Source of the DNA: G963691835 sp963691835 | Lineage (GTDB): Bacteria > Pseudomonadota > Alphaproteobacteria > Thalassobaculales > Thalassobaculaceae | NCBI GenBank assembly: GCA_963691835.1 | Contig: OY829383.1 | Coordinates: 1,984,001 to 2,048,000 of the forward strand | DNA: 64,000 nt | Direction of reading: 5' to 3' | Shown: one piece after another, positions 9,028 to 17,791 of the stretch | Numbering within the stretch: the stretch's first letter is position 1 | How the letters are laid out: each line of letters opens with the position of its first letter | Position numbers and translations under genes: made by a program | The notes under the pieces: model-generated | The model's input: the letters and a program-made list of their open reading frames with translations, nothing else | Told to the model about the DNA's origin: nothing | The model's database searches: none

Positions 9028-9657
9028 TCAAGCAGTGGTGTCGACGGGTGCGGCATCCGCCGGCGGCTCGCCCTTGGCGACGCCGACCATCGCCGCACGG
9101 AGGATTCGGTCGCCGATGGCGTAGCCTGGCTGCATGACCTGCACGACCGTTCCGGGCGCCTGGCCGGAGTTTTCCACCTCGAAGATGGCCTGATGGAAGT
9201 TGTAGTCGAACTTCTCACCCAGCGGTTCGATTTTCCGGACGCCGTGTTTCTCGAACGCGGACAGGAAGTCCTTCTCCGTCATCTCGATCCCGACCAGCAG
9301 ATTCTTCATCGCCGGGTCGCCGTCACCAAAGCCCTCCGGTACGGACTCGATCGCCCGGCGAAGATTGTCAGCCGCCGTCAGCAGGTCCTTCGCAAAGTTC
9401 GCGATACCGAACTTCCGGATCTGCTCCTTCTCCCGCTCGGTCCGCTTCCGCGTGTTGTCGAGCTCCGCGATCGTGCGGACAAGCTGATCCTTCAACTCCG
9501 CAATCTGCTGGTCCGCCTCGGCAACAGCCGTTTCCTCGACGTCCGGCATCTCGTCTTCGTTGGCAACGTCAAACGGGATGGCGCCGTCCTCATCATGGAG
9601 GCCGGTATCAATGGGCTCGCCGTCTTGGGCTTCTCGGGGGTCTTTGGCGTCGGCCAT
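9028..9657 (-). CDS. grpE: Nucleotide exchange factor GrpE
   Basis: Releases ADP from DnaK in the cytoplasmic heat-shock chaperone cycle. The 209-residue protein has an acidic, low-complexity N-terminus, a long coiled coil (about 45-95: QQIAELKDQLVRTIAELDNTRKR) and the C-terminal beta domain with HGVRKIEPLGEKFDYNFHQA and VMQPGYAIGDRILRAAMVGV. ATG at 9657. It lies 104 bp downstream of hrcA on the same strand, the classical hrcA-grpE order; dnaK-dnaJ sit about 33 kb away in this window. Confidence 0.96.
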   Translation of the reverse strand: MADAKDPREAQDGEPIDTGLHDEDGAIPFDVANEDEMPDVEETAVAEADQQIAELKDQLVRTIAELDNTRKRTEREKEQIRKFGIANFAKDLLTAADNLRRAIESVPEGFGDGDPAMKNLLVGIEMTEKDFLSAFEKHGVRKIEPLGEKFDYNFHQAIFEVENSGQAPGTVVQVMQPGYAIGDRILRAAMVGVAKGEPPADAAPVDTTA

Positions 9658-9761
9658 GATCGTCCTGCGGTTAGCGTGCGGGTGGATCCTTCGGAACCGC
9701 CCACATGTAGGCGTTCCCGGCTGAAAAGCAAAGACCCTCCGGCATCCAAACCGACACGGTG

Positions 9762-10814
9762 TCAGCCCAAAAGGCGGCCGAGCAGTTTGGAGGTGTAGTC
9801 GACCATCGGGATGATCCGGGCATAGTTCATCCGGGTTGGTCCAATCACCCCGATCGCACCAACAACACGACGCGAGGTATCCCGATAGGGTGCGATGATC
9901 ATCGAGCATCCCGTATGGGTGAACAGATCGCTCTCGGAGCCGATGAAAATTCGGACACCCTCCGCCGACCCTGTCGAATCGATCAGGCGAAGCATGGTTT
10001 CCTTACGCTCAAGCAATTCGAACAGGGACCGTATCCGCTCCAGGTCATCGAGAGCCGTAACATCACTCAACAGCCGCGACTGCCCCTTCAGAATGAGGGT
10101 GCCGCCGGACTGCGCTTCTCCTGACCAGAGGGCCAGGCCCGCCTCCACCACCTTTGTGGACAATGCATCGAGTTCGGTCCGTTGCTGCTCAATCTCGGCA
10201 GCGATTCGGAACCGGGCTTCCTCTAGCGTCTTTCCCACCATCCGGGACCCCAGATAGTTCGTTGCCTGCTGAAGCGCTGAGAATGGCAGTCCGGGCGGAA
10301 GGTCGATGACCCTGTTCTCCACCTGCTCCCCGTCGGTCACGAGCACCGCGAGAGCGCGGTTGTCGCTCAACGGTACGAACTCGATGTGACGCAACGGAGC
10401 GTCGCGGCTCGGAGTGACGACCAGGCCGGCGCAGGCTGACAGGCCTGAGAGGGCGGTGCTCGCTTCTTCCAGAACATCCGGAAAGGTTCGGCCGACAGCA
10501 CTGCATTGCCCGTCGATGCTCGCACGCTCGTTCTCGGAGAGATCGCCGCCAACGGCCAGAAGTCCGTCCACGAAGATCCGCAAGCCGAGATCGGTGGGCA
10601 GACGCCCGGCCGACGTATGCGGCGAGAAGAGCAGGCCCGCCTCCTCCAGGTCCGCCATCACGTTCCGGATCGTGGCCGGAGACAGCGACACACCCAGTTG
10701 CCTGGAGATCGTGCGCGACCCGATCGGCTCGCCCGTCGCGACGTAGGATTCAACGATCTGGGTAAAGATATCCCTCGACCGTTCGTCCAGCGCTTCAATG
10801 CCGTCCTGGGCCAT
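9762..10814 (-). CDS. hrcA: Heat-inducible transcription repressor HrcA
   Basis: Repressor of groE-type operons through CIRCE operators; its folding depends on GroEL. The N-terminal winged helix (about residues 10-80: RSRDIFTQIVESYVATGEPIGSRTI, then LSPATIRNVMADLEEAGLL and TSAGRLPTD) is diagnostic, and the remaining 270 residues match the HrcA GAF-like/dimerisation part. ATG at 10814 gives 350 residues. It is followed by grpE. No CIRCE inverted repeat was found in the window, so its targets, probably groESL, lie elsewhere. Confidence 0.95.
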   Translation of the reverse strand: MAQDGIEALDERSRDIFTQIVESYVATGEPIGSRTISRQLGVSLSPATIRNVMADLEEAGLLFSPHTSAGRLPTDLGLRIFVDGLLAVGGDLSENERASIDGQCSAVGRTFPDVLEEASTALSGLSACAGLVVTPSRDAPLRHIEFVPLSDNRALAVLVTDGEQVENRVIDLPPGLPFSALQQATNYLGSRMVGKTLEEARFRIAAEIEQQRTELDALSTKVVEAGLALWSGEAQSGGTLILKGQSRLLSDVTALDDLERIRSLFELLERKETMLRLIDSTGSAEGVRIFIGSESDLFTHTGCSMIIAPYRDTSRRVVGAIGVIGPTRMNYARIIPMVDYTSKLLGRLLG

Positions 10815-10877
10815 CCGGTTCTCCTGAGACTCCGCATCAACGGATCGAGCGGACCACACGGTCAATCGATCAGCTGA

Positions 10878-10906
10878 GTCTAAAAAACGTCCCTCGGCTG
10901 CGTCAA
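10878..10906 (-). promoter_or_regulatory. Possible sigma-70-type promoter for hrcA-grpE
   Basis: On the minus strand TTGACG (10906-10901) is followed after 17 bp by TTAGAC (10883-10878), about 65 bp upstream of the hrcA ATG. The -35 is close to consensus but the -10 is poor, so this is tentative. Confidence 0.3.
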
Positions 10907-11082
10907 CGGCCGCCATGCCAGACCGGCGGCCCGGGACCCAGGTTCGACAGGATAAGGCCCCGTCAGCGTCGCGACCCGGTCACGTTGGGTCCGCTTACCA
11001 TATTCCTTGGCTGGATACATTGGCTGGACGGCACCGGTGCCTAACGGTAGCGTGCGCGGCCAACACAGCGCAGGGTGTCTCC

Positions 11083-11805
11083 ATGACCAATCGACCGTCC
11101 GGCCGTCAGCCCGATGAACTTCGCCGCGTGAGCCTGGAGCCGGGCGTCGCCAAACACGCCGAGGGCTCGTGCATGGCCCGCTTTGGCGACACCCATGTCC
11201 TTTGCACTGCGTCTATCGACGACCGGGTTCCCCCGTTTTTGCGGAACACGGGTCGCGGTTGGGTGACGGCAGAGTACGGAATGTTGCCCCGGTCCACCCA
11301 CACCCGGGTCGACCGGGAGGCCGCGCGCGGTAAACAGTCCGGCAGAACTCAAGAGATTCAAAGGCTTATTGGCCGCTCTCTGCGTGCCGTCACGAACCTG
11401 GAACAGATGGGTGAACGTCAGATCAAGATCGATTGCGATGTGATTCAGGCGGATGGGGGCACCCGGACAGCCGCCATTACTGGCGCATGGGTCGCCCTTC
11501 ACGCCGCGTTCGGTCGCCTGGTCGCCATCGGAGCTTTGAAGGACATACCGCTCAATGATCAGGTCGCGGCGATCTCTTGTGGGATCTACCAAGGCAGACC
11601 GGTATTGGATTTGGACTACGCTGAGGACGGAAACGCCGACACGGACGCCAATTTCGTCCTGAGCGCCAGCGGTGGGATTGTCGAGATCCAAGCGACAGCA
11701 GAGAAAGAGCCGTTCGACGGCGCCACATTCGATGAGCTTCTCGGGCTGGCACGAGGCGGAATCTCGAAGCTCTCCGATCTCCAACGCTTGGCCTTGGGCC
11801 TCTAG
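11083..11805 (+). CDS. rph: Ribonuclease PH
   Basis: Phosphorolytic 3'-5' exoribonuclease that trims tRNA 3' ends; it forms hexameric rings. The 240-residue sequence is complete, with SGRQPDELRRVSLEPG at the start, GRGWVTAEYGMLPRSTHTR, GRTQEIQRLIGRSLRAV (phosphate/RNA-binding) and CDVIQADGGTRTAAITGA. ATG at 11083 was chosen because family homology begins there. The gene runs divergently from hrcA, and rdgB follows after 9 bp. Confidence 0.97.
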   Translation: MTNRPSGRQPDELRRVSLEPGVAKHAEGSCMARFGDTHVLCTASIDDRVPPFLRNTGRGWVTAEYGMLPRSTHTRVDREAARGKQSGRTQEIQRLIGRSLRAVTNLEQMGERQIKIDCDVIQADGGTRTAAITGAWVALHAAFGRLVAIGALKDIPLNDQVAAISCGIYQGRPVLDLDYAEDGNADTDANFVLSASGGIVEIQATAEKEPFDGATFDELLGLARGGISKLSDLQRLALGL

Positions 11806-11814
11806 GGACGACGG

Positions 11815-12441
11815 ATGCGCCGTTTCACAGACGACACACTGGTCATCGCAAGCCACAATCCCGGCAAGCTGGTCGAGATCGCCGACCTGATGACACCGCT
11901 AGGGATCACCGTGAAGTCCGCAGGTGACCTCAATGTGCCAGAACCTGCGGAAACCGAGGATAGCTATGAAGGAAATGCGATTCTCAAAGCCACCCATAGC
12001 ATGAAATGTACTGGATTGCCGGCTTTGGCGGACGATTCCGGCCTCGCTGTCGAGGCTCTGTACGGGGCGCCCGGCATCTACTCCGCCCGATGGGCAGGCC
12101 CGGCGAAAGACTTTCGCGTGGCAATGGCGAAGATCGAGGACGCGCTGGGACTGATTGAAGGTCAAACAGGCGAAACGCCTGATCGAACAGCGAAATTCGT
12201 CTGCGCGTTGGCGTTGGCCTGGCCCGACGGTCATGTTGAAGTCGTCGAAGGAACCGTCGAAGGACGTTTGGTTTGGCCCCCGCGCGGGGACAAGGGCTTC
12301 GGCTATGACCCGATGTTCGTTCCCGAAGGCCATGAAGAAACGTTCGGTGAGGTTTCCCAGGATTGGAAACACTCGGTGAGCCATCGCGCGAATGCCTTCC
12401 AGAAGCTCATGGACGGTGTGTTTGGTGATCGCGACGGCTGA
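11815..12441 (+). CDS. rdgB: dITP/XTP pyrophosphatase (RdgB/HAM1)
   Basis: House-cleaning enzyme that hydrolyses non-canonical purine nucleotides (dITP, XTP) to monophosphates. Motifs: SHNPGKLVEI near the start (substrate-binding), ALADDSGLAVEALYGAPGIYSARWAG in the middle, and GFGYDPMFVPEG plus SHRANAFQKL at the C-terminus. 208 residues, normal. It lies 9 bp after rph and 25 bp before hemW, forming an rph-rdgB-hemW operon common in alphaproteobacteria. Confidence 0.96.
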   Translation: MRRFTDDTLVIASHNPGKLVEIADLMTPLGITVKSAGDLNVPEPAETEDSYEGNAILKATHSMKCTGLPALADDSGLAVEALYGAPGIYSARWAGPAKDFRVAMAKIEDALGLIEGQTGETPDRTAKFVCALALAWPDGHVEVVEGTVEGRLVWPPRGDKGFGYDPMFVPEGHEETFGEVSQDWKHSVSHRANAFQKLMDGVFGDRDG

Positions 12442-12466
12442 CATCCGACCGGGCAATGGCACCCCT

Positions 12467-13660
12467 ATGGACACGCCACTCGGGATCTATGTCCATTGGC
12501 CCTACTGCCGATCCAAATGTCCCTACTGCGACTTCAATAGTCATGTCGCTCAAACGGTTGATCACGACCGATGGGCAGACGCGTACGCCCGCGACCTGAC
12601 CGAAATGGCGCGGCGAGTCGGACCGAGACGTGTCGGTAGTGTTTTTTTTGGTGGCGGAACTCCCTCCTTGATGGCGCCGGCGACAGTGGAACGCGTTCTA
12701 CGAGTCATCGACGAACAATTCAGCGGCATTGGTAGTGCAGAGGTCACATTAGAGGCGAATCCGACCTCTGTTGAATCGGCGCAACTCGCAGGATTCCTTG
12801 CGGCTGGCGTCAATCGAGTGTCCATCGGTGTACAGGCACTTCTCGATGCTGATCTCAAGTTTTTGGGCCGTGAACACAGTGCCGAGGACGCAATTGAAGC
12901 CGTTCGGATCGCGCGGAGGCTCTTCGACCGCGTCTCCTTCGACCTGATCTACGCTCGGCCGCACCAGACCACGCGCTCCTGGCGGGAGGAATTGGCCAGG
13001 GCCTTGGATGAAGCCGCGGATCACCTGTCGCTTTATCAGCTGACCATCGAAGAGGGCACACCGTTTTCCGCTTTTCACGCCCGAGGTGATTTTCAAACCC
13101 CCGATGAAGATCTGTCGGCCGACCTCTACGAACTCACTCAGGACATGATGTCATCTGCGGGCCTCCCGGCGTACGAGATCTCCAATCACGCCAGACCGGG
13201 CGCAGAAAGCCAGCACAACCTCGTCTACTGGCGTCAGGGTGACTACATCGGGGTTGGACCCGGTGCTCACGGCCGCCTAACGGACCGAGAGGGCAGCCGT
13301 GTGGCGACCCGAGCGCACCGGGCGCCCGCAATCTGGCTTTCTCAAGTGGAGACCGAAGGGCACGCTGCACGGTCGGAAACGATCGTCGATCGTGACGCGT
13401 GGTTCGCTGAGGCCCTCATGATGGGGCTGCGCCTTGCGGAGCCGCTGCCATGGCGTCGACTGTTTCAGATACAAGGCAGCGATGCGGAACCGTTCAGCAC
13501 CCAGGTCCTCGAGGATCTGACGGGCGAAGGGTACATTGAAGTAACGGATCAAGGGCTAAGGGCAACAGGTGCCGGACGCCAGAGATTAAACGCGGTGGTC
13601 GGAACGCTTCTATCTGCCCGGGGAAGCGAAGCGGCCCCAGACACCAACTCCGGCAGTTAA
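12467..13660 (+). CDS. hemW: Radical SAM heme chaperone HemW
   Basis: Oxygen-independent coproporphyrinogen-oxidase-like radical SAM protein of the HemW type, which binds heme and delivers it to target proteins. The cluster motif CxxxCxxC is visible as YCRSKCPYCDFNSH (about residues 12-25), followed by FFGGGTPSLM and VSIGVQAL. The C-terminal HemN-like domain includes VGPGAHGR. The ATG at 12467 gives 397 residues and starts directly with GIYVHWPYC. No ferrochelatase or hemE gene is adjacent. Confidence 0.93.
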   Translation: MDTPLGIYVHWPYCRSKCPYCDFNSHVAQTVDHDRWADAYARDLTEMARRVGPRRVGSVFFGGGTPSLMAPATVERVLRVIDEQFSGIGSAEVTLEANPTSVESAQLAGFLAAGVNRVSIGVQALLDADLKFLGREHSAEDAIEAVRIARRLFDRVSFDLIYARPHQTTRSWREELARALDEAADHLSLYQLTIEEGTPFSAFHARGDFQTPDEDLSADLYELTQDMMSSAGLPAYEISNHARPGAESQHNLVYWRQGDYIGVGPGAHGRLTDREGSRVATRAHRAPAIWLSQVETEGHAARSETIVDRDAWFAEALMMGLRLAEPLPWRRLFQIQGSDAEPFSTQVLEDLTGEGYIEVTDQGLRATGAGRQRLNAVVGTLLSARGSEAAPDTNSGS

Positions 13661-13673
13661 GGGATTACCGACC

Positions 13674-15005
13674 TTGGCTTCCATCGGCGATACCATCTAT
13701 GCACCCGCGACACCGCCTGGCCGAGGCGCGATTGCCATGCTTCGCCTATCGGGTCCGAACGCTGGCGGCGCTGCCAACGCGTTGATGCGATCGGTCCCGG
13801 CGCCAAGGCACGCCGCTGTTCGAACACTGCGTGACGGATCCGGCAGCACCCTCGATTCCGCCCTCGTAATCTGGATGCCGGGACCAGGGTCTTACACGGG
13901 CGAGGATATGTTGGAACTGCACCTGCACGGGGGCCGGGCTGTCCTGTCCTCCGTACTGGAAGAACTCTCAAAGGTTTCTGGATGCAGACCGGCGGAGCCT
14001 GGTGAGTTTACGCGCAGGGCCCTTCTGTCAGGCCGGATGGATGCGACAGAGGCGGAGGCGGTTGCGGACCTGGTGGACGCGGACACCGATGCGCAGCGCC
14101 GACAAGCCATACGCCAACTCGGCGGTGCTGTCACCGCGGAGGCCGAGCGCTGGCGGTCCGTCCTCATCCAATCGCTCGCCCACATCGAGGCGTACATCGA
14201 CTTCCCGGATGAGGAGATCCCGTCGGGCGTGGTCAAGAATGTCCGGTCGGCACTGCTTACCACTCTGGCAGAAATGAACGCCCGCCTTGGCGACCGGAGA
14301 GGGGCGATCATCCGCGACGGATTTCGGGTTGCGATTACCGGTCGACCGAATGTGGGGAAGTCGACGCTGCTTAACGCCCTCGCTGGCCGGGATGTCGCGA
14401 TCGTCACTGGGATCCCAGGGACCACCCGGGATGTGCTGGAAGTCTCGCTCGATCTGTCTGGATACTCTGTGATCGTCGCGGATACCGCTGGAATCCGAGA
14501 GACGGAAGACCCCGTCGAGCTCGAAGGCGTTCGCCGCGCCGAGCGCTGGAGCCAAGAGGCGGACATTCGGCTGATCCTTTATACAGAGGGAGTGACACCG
14601 GCTGCAGAGCCCGCCGCAGGCGACATCCCAGTCTTGACACAGACTGACCGTCTTCACGCTGAAGAGATCGCGACAGCGCTAGCCGACCACCCCAGCGGCG
14701 TATCGATCTCAGCGCAGACAGGCGATGGAATGGCGGCGCTCTTGGAACGCATCGAACAAGCCTTGGCCGAATGCCTGTCGGGTGTAAGCGACCCCATACT
14801 AACCCGGGAACGCCACAGATCAGCCGTCTCATCAGCGGCCGCCGCGCTAGAACGGTTCTCCGAGTGGAACGGCGGGCCGGACGAGATCGAACTTGCCGCC
14901 GAGGATCTTCGCCTAGCGGTCTACGAGATTGGAAGACTGACCGGCCGTGTGAACGTGGACGACCTTCTCGATGTGATTTTTCGGGACTTCTGCCTGGGCA
15001 AGTGA
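13674..15005 (+). CDS. mnmE: tRNA modification GTPase MnmE, altered G4 motif
   Basis: With MnmG it makes the cmnm5 modification on wobble uridine of tRNA. The order of domains is normal: N-terminal folate-binding domain (APATPPGRGAIAMLRLSG), helical domain, inserted G domain, and the C-terminal FCLGK cysteine. G1 is GRPNVGKST (about 223-231), G2 IPGTTRD, G3 DTAGIRETED. The G4 position, normally NKxD, reads TQTD (322-325): only the aspartate is kept. G5 SAQTG is present. 443 residues; the start is a TTG 13 bp after hemW, as no ATG lies close to the family start. The altered G4 may weaken guanine specificity. Confidence 0.95.
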   Translation: MASIGDTIYAPATPPGRGAIAMLRLSGPNAGGAANALMRSVPAPRHAAVRTLRDGSGSTLDSALVIWMPGPGSYTGEDMLELHLHGGRAVLSSVLEELSKVSGCRPAEPGEFTRRALLSGRMDATEAEAVADLVDADTDAQRRQAIRQLGGAVTAEAERWRSVLIQSLAHIEAYIDFPDEEIPSGVVKNVRSALLTTLAEMNARLGDRRGAIIRDGFRVAITGRPNVGKSTLLNALAGRDVAIVTGIPGTTRDVLEVSLDLSGYSVIVADTAGIRETEDPVELEGVRRAERWSQEADIRLILYTEGVTPAAEPAAGDIPVLTQTDRLHAEEIATALADHPSGVSISAQTGDGMAALLERIEQALAECLSGVSDPILTRERHRSAVSSAAAALERFSEWNGGPDEIELAAEDLRLAVYEIGRLTGRVNVDDLLDVIFRDFCLGK

Positions 15006-15021
15006 CGTTTCACGTGAAACA
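15006..15021. other. parS centromere site 1
   Basis: CGTTTCACGTGAAACA: the 14-bp palindrome GTTTCACGTGAAAC matches the known ParB-binding parS consensus. It begins immediately after the mnmE stop codon. ParB loads here and spreads as a CTP-dependent clamp. Confidence 0.95.
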
Positions 15022-15063
15022 TCGCCTCAAAGAGCGATGGCCCCTAGGATCGAGCGGTCGATT

Positions 15064-15079
15064 TGTTTCACGTGAAACA
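15064..15079. other. parS centromere site 2 (perfect 16-mer)
   Basis: TGTTTCACGTGAAACA matches the 16-bp parS consensus at every position, in the mnmE-mnmG gap. Confidence 0.97.
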
Positions 15080-15098
15080 CTCGATTGGGCCTGAGAGG

Positions 15099-15114
15099 CG
15101 TTTCACGTGAAACA
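15099..15114. other. parS centromere site 3
   Basis: CGTTTCACGTGAAACA, again with the perfect inner 14-mer. Sites 1-3 sit within about 110 bp. This gap of about 230 bp between mnmE and mnmG otherwise contains only the mnmG leader. Confidence 0.95.
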
Positions 15115-15236
15115 ACGCACGCGAGTCTATCCAATCCCAATGGAACCAACGCATCACTCGCGCTATAAAGCACCGGAGTTTGCCGCCGCCCTCGAGGCGG
15201 CAAGAGACCCCGCAAGTTGAGCGACGGAGAGAAGCC

Positions 15237-17147
15237 GTGCGGAGCTTCGATGTAGTTGTCATTGGTGGCGGCCACGCCGGTTGTGAAGCTGCCGCCGCAG
15301 CGGCGCGCATGGGCGCCCACACAGCGCTCATCACCCACAAGTTCTCGACGATCGGGGAGATGTCCTGCAATCCGGCGATCGGCGGTCTGGGCAAAGGCCA
15401 TTTGGTTCGGGAGATCGACGCGCTCGATGGCGTGATGCCCAGGGCGATCGATCAAGCGGGGATCCAGTTCCGTATGCTCAACCGTGCGAAAGGTCCCGCC
15501 GTACGGGGGCCACGGGCTCAGGCGGACCGGTCGCTCTATAGAGCGGCTATGCAGGCCCTTATCTCGGACCAACCCAATCTGGCTGTAATTGAAGACGGGG
15601 CCGAAGACATCGTCGTCGAGAATGGGAGAGCCACTGCGGTTGTCACGAGCACCGGCCAGACAGTGACGGCTGGTGCCATCATCATCACGACCGGGACGTT
15701 CCTCCGGGGTACGATATATATAGGAGATCGCAAGATCGCCGCTGGCCGCGCAGGTGAAGCGCCGGCCGTGGGGCTCGCTAAAACGCTGGAGCGCATGGGC
15801 CTGCCCTTGGGCCGTTTGAAGACTGGAACCCCCGCGCGTCTTGATGGGCGCACCATCCGATGGGACGGACTCGACGTTCAAGATGGGGATGATCCACCGA
15901 CCCCGTTTTCCGCACTGACGGATCGCGTGACCGTGCCGCAGATTCCCTGTCACATCACCCGAACCACACCGACGACCCATGCGCTTATCAGCGACAACCT
16001 CCACCGCTCAGCCATGTACGGCGGTCACATCGAAGGTATCGGACCGCGCTATTGTCCATCGATAGAGGACAAGGTCGTCCGTTTCGCAGACCGCGACCAT
16101 CATCAGATTTTCCTCGAGCCGGAGGGATTGGATGATCCAACCGTTTACCCCAATGGGATCTCCACGTCTCTGCCGGAGGATGTTCAGCACGCGTTTCTGA
16201 AGACCATCCCCGGGCTGGAAGACGTTTCCGTTATTCGACCGGGCTACGCCATCGAGTATGACTATGTGGACCCCCGCGCGCTTAGCGGCACCCTTGAACT
16301 AAAGACCTGCAGCGGGCTGTTTCTCGCCGGCCAGATCAATGGGACAACAGGGTATGAAGAGGCTGCGGCCCAAGGGCTTCTTGCTGGTCTCAACGCCGCC
16401 CGTCATGCCGGAACAGACACGGGCCGTCGCATGGGACACATCGATCCAGAAGGGTCGAAACAAGGAATCAGCTTCGATCGCGCGGACTCATATCTGGGCG
16501 TGATGATCGACGACCTGACGACCCTCGGTGCCCCGGAGCCGTACCGGATGTTCACGTCGCGTGCGGAGTATCGGCTGCGGCTTCGGGCCGACAATGCGGA
16601 TCTCCGCCTGACCGAAAAAGGACGGGAGATTAGATGCGTAGGAGACGACCGCTGGCGCGCCTTCACGTCTCGTCGTGAGTCTCTGTCATACTGGCGCGAC
16701 AGGCTTGAGGCGGAGACGCTCACCCCTCACGCCTTGGCGCAGGGCGGTGTTGCCATCAACCAGGACGGCGCCCGCAGAAGCCTTCTCGCCTTGTTGGGAC
16801 ACCCCGGGCTGAACAATGACGCACTGATGGATCTCGTCCCGTGGATGCGGGAGATCCCTGTTCCAGTGCTCGAGGAACTGAGCGTGGACTCCCGGTATCA
16901 GGGCTATATTGATCGTCAGGCGGCGGATATCGCCGCGTTCAGGCGAGACGCCTCCATCAAGATACCAGACGATATCGACTACGGCCGCATCGCGGGACTT
17001 ACAACAGAAATCCGGGACCGCCTCACGGAGGCACGGCCGGAGACCCTTGGTCAGATCGCGCGACTGCCCGGGACGACGCCGGCGGCGCAGGTTGCCGTCC
17101 TGAAATACGTGCGCAGCCTGGAGAAGGAGAGTGGGGCTGCGGCATGA
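15237..17147 (+). CDS. mnmG: tRNA uridine-5-carboxymethylaminomethyl modification enzyme MnmG
   Basis: FAD-dependent partner of MnmE (GidA). The FAD-binding motif VVIGGGHAGCEAAAAAARMG starts at residue 6, followed by the family stretches MSCNPAIGGLGKGHLVREIDA and MFTSRAEYRLRLRADNAD, and the helical C-terminal domain ending in RSLEKESGAAA. The GTG at 15237, preceded by ACGGAGAGAAG, puts the Rossmann motif at the expected distance and gives 636 residues. The open frame extends to a TTG at 15180, but that extension looks untranslated. Its stop overlaps the rsmG start (ATGA). Confidence 0.96.
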   Translation: MRSFDVVVIGGGHAGCEAAAAAARMGAHTALITHKFSTIGEMSCNPAIGGLGKGHLVREIDALDGVMPRAIDQAGIQFRMLNRAKGPAVRGPRAQADRSLYRAAMQALISDQPNLAVIEDGAEDIVVENGRATAVVTSTGQTVTAGAIIITTGTFLRGTIYIGDRKIAAGRAGEAPAVGLAKTLERMGLPLGRLKTGTPARLDGRTIRWDGLDVQDGDDPPTPFSALTDRVTVPQIPCHITRTTPTTHALISDNLHRSAMYGGHIEGIGPRYCPSIEDKVVRFADRDHHQIFLEPEGLDDPTVYPNGISTSLPEDVQHAFLKTIPGLEDVSVIRPGYAIEYDYVDPRALSGTLELKTCSGLFLAGQINGTTGYEEAAAQGLLAGLNAARHAGTDTGRRMGHIDPEGSKQGISFDRADSYLGVMIDDLTTLGAPEPYRMFTSRAEYRLRLRADNADLRLTEKGREIRCVGDDRWRAFTSRRESLSYWRDRLEAETLTPHALAQGGVAINQDGARRSLLALLGHPGLNNDALMDLVPWMREIPVPVLEELSVDSRYQGYIDRQAADIAAFRRDASIKIPDDIDYGRIAGLTTEIRDRLTEARPETLGQIARLPGTTPAAQVAVLKYVRSLEKESGAAA

Positions 17148-17791
17148 ACGGTCATCACGACCTCTCTGTCCCGTTCTCCAAGGAAGACTTTGCCGAAGCA
17201 ACGAAGATTTCACGTGAAACGCTGGAGCGACTGTCCGCTTACGTAGACCTGCTCCACAAATGGCAACCGACACTTAACCTGGTTTCCAACAGCACTCTCC
17301 CTGATGTCTGGCGGAGACACATTCTCGATTCGGCGCAACTACAGGCTTTTTTGCCCGACTCGTCCGGTCCGATCTTCGACTTGGGCTCCGGCGCCGGCTT
17401 CCCAGGCTTGGTCCTTGCGATTCTTGGGGAACCCGACGTCAATCTCGTGGAATCGGACCAACGAAAATCCGTTTTCCTTCGGGAAGCCGCGCGAATCACC
17501 CAGTGCAGATCCGTCACCGTTGTCACAAAACGCATTGAGACCGTGCCGCGCACCGCCGCACGGGCCGTGACATCCCGGGCTTGCGCGCCCCTGATTCAAC
17601 TTATTGATTATGCTGAGAGATTCTGGTCGGACCATACGGTCGGGCTATACCTTAAAGGAAAGACTACTTTTGACGAGTTGACCGATTTGGGTAATACGAC
17701 GACACTACGCACGGATGTCTTTCCGAGTCTCTCGGACCCTAATGGGTATGTTGTTCGTGTGAAAGGTATGTCCGATGAACCCGAAGCTTGA
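17144..17791 (+). CDS. rsmG: 16S rRNA (guanine-N7) methyltransferase RsmG
   Basis: Methylates G527 of 16S rRNA (E. coli numbering) using S-adenosylmethionine. The SAM-binding motif DLGSGAGFPGLVLAI lies at about residues 78-92, and the N-terminal part (YVDLLHKWQPTLNLVS) matches the family. 215 residues. The start overlaps the mnmG stop by 4 bp, and the end overlaps the proposed parA start by 17 bp, so mnmG-rsmG-parA-parB are tightly coupled. A parS site is embedded at 17206-17221. Confidence 0.95.
   Translation: MNGHHDLSVPFSKEDFAEATKISRETLERLSAYVDLLHKWQPTLNLVSNSTLPDVWRRHILDSAQLQAFLPDSSGPIFDLGSGAGFPGLVLAILGEPDVNLVESDQRKSVFLREAARITQCRSVTVVTKRIETVPRTAARAVTSRACAPLIQLIDYAERFWSDHTVGLYLKGKTTFDELTDLGNTTTLRTDVFPSLSDPNGYVVRVKGMSDEPEA
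17206..17221. other. parS-like site 4, inside rsmG
   Basis: GATTTCACGTGAAACG: 13 of the 14 core bases match; only the first base of the palindrome differs (A for G). It lies within the rsmG coding sequence, about 600 bp upstream of parA, where an intragenic parS would be expected. Confidence 0.8.
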
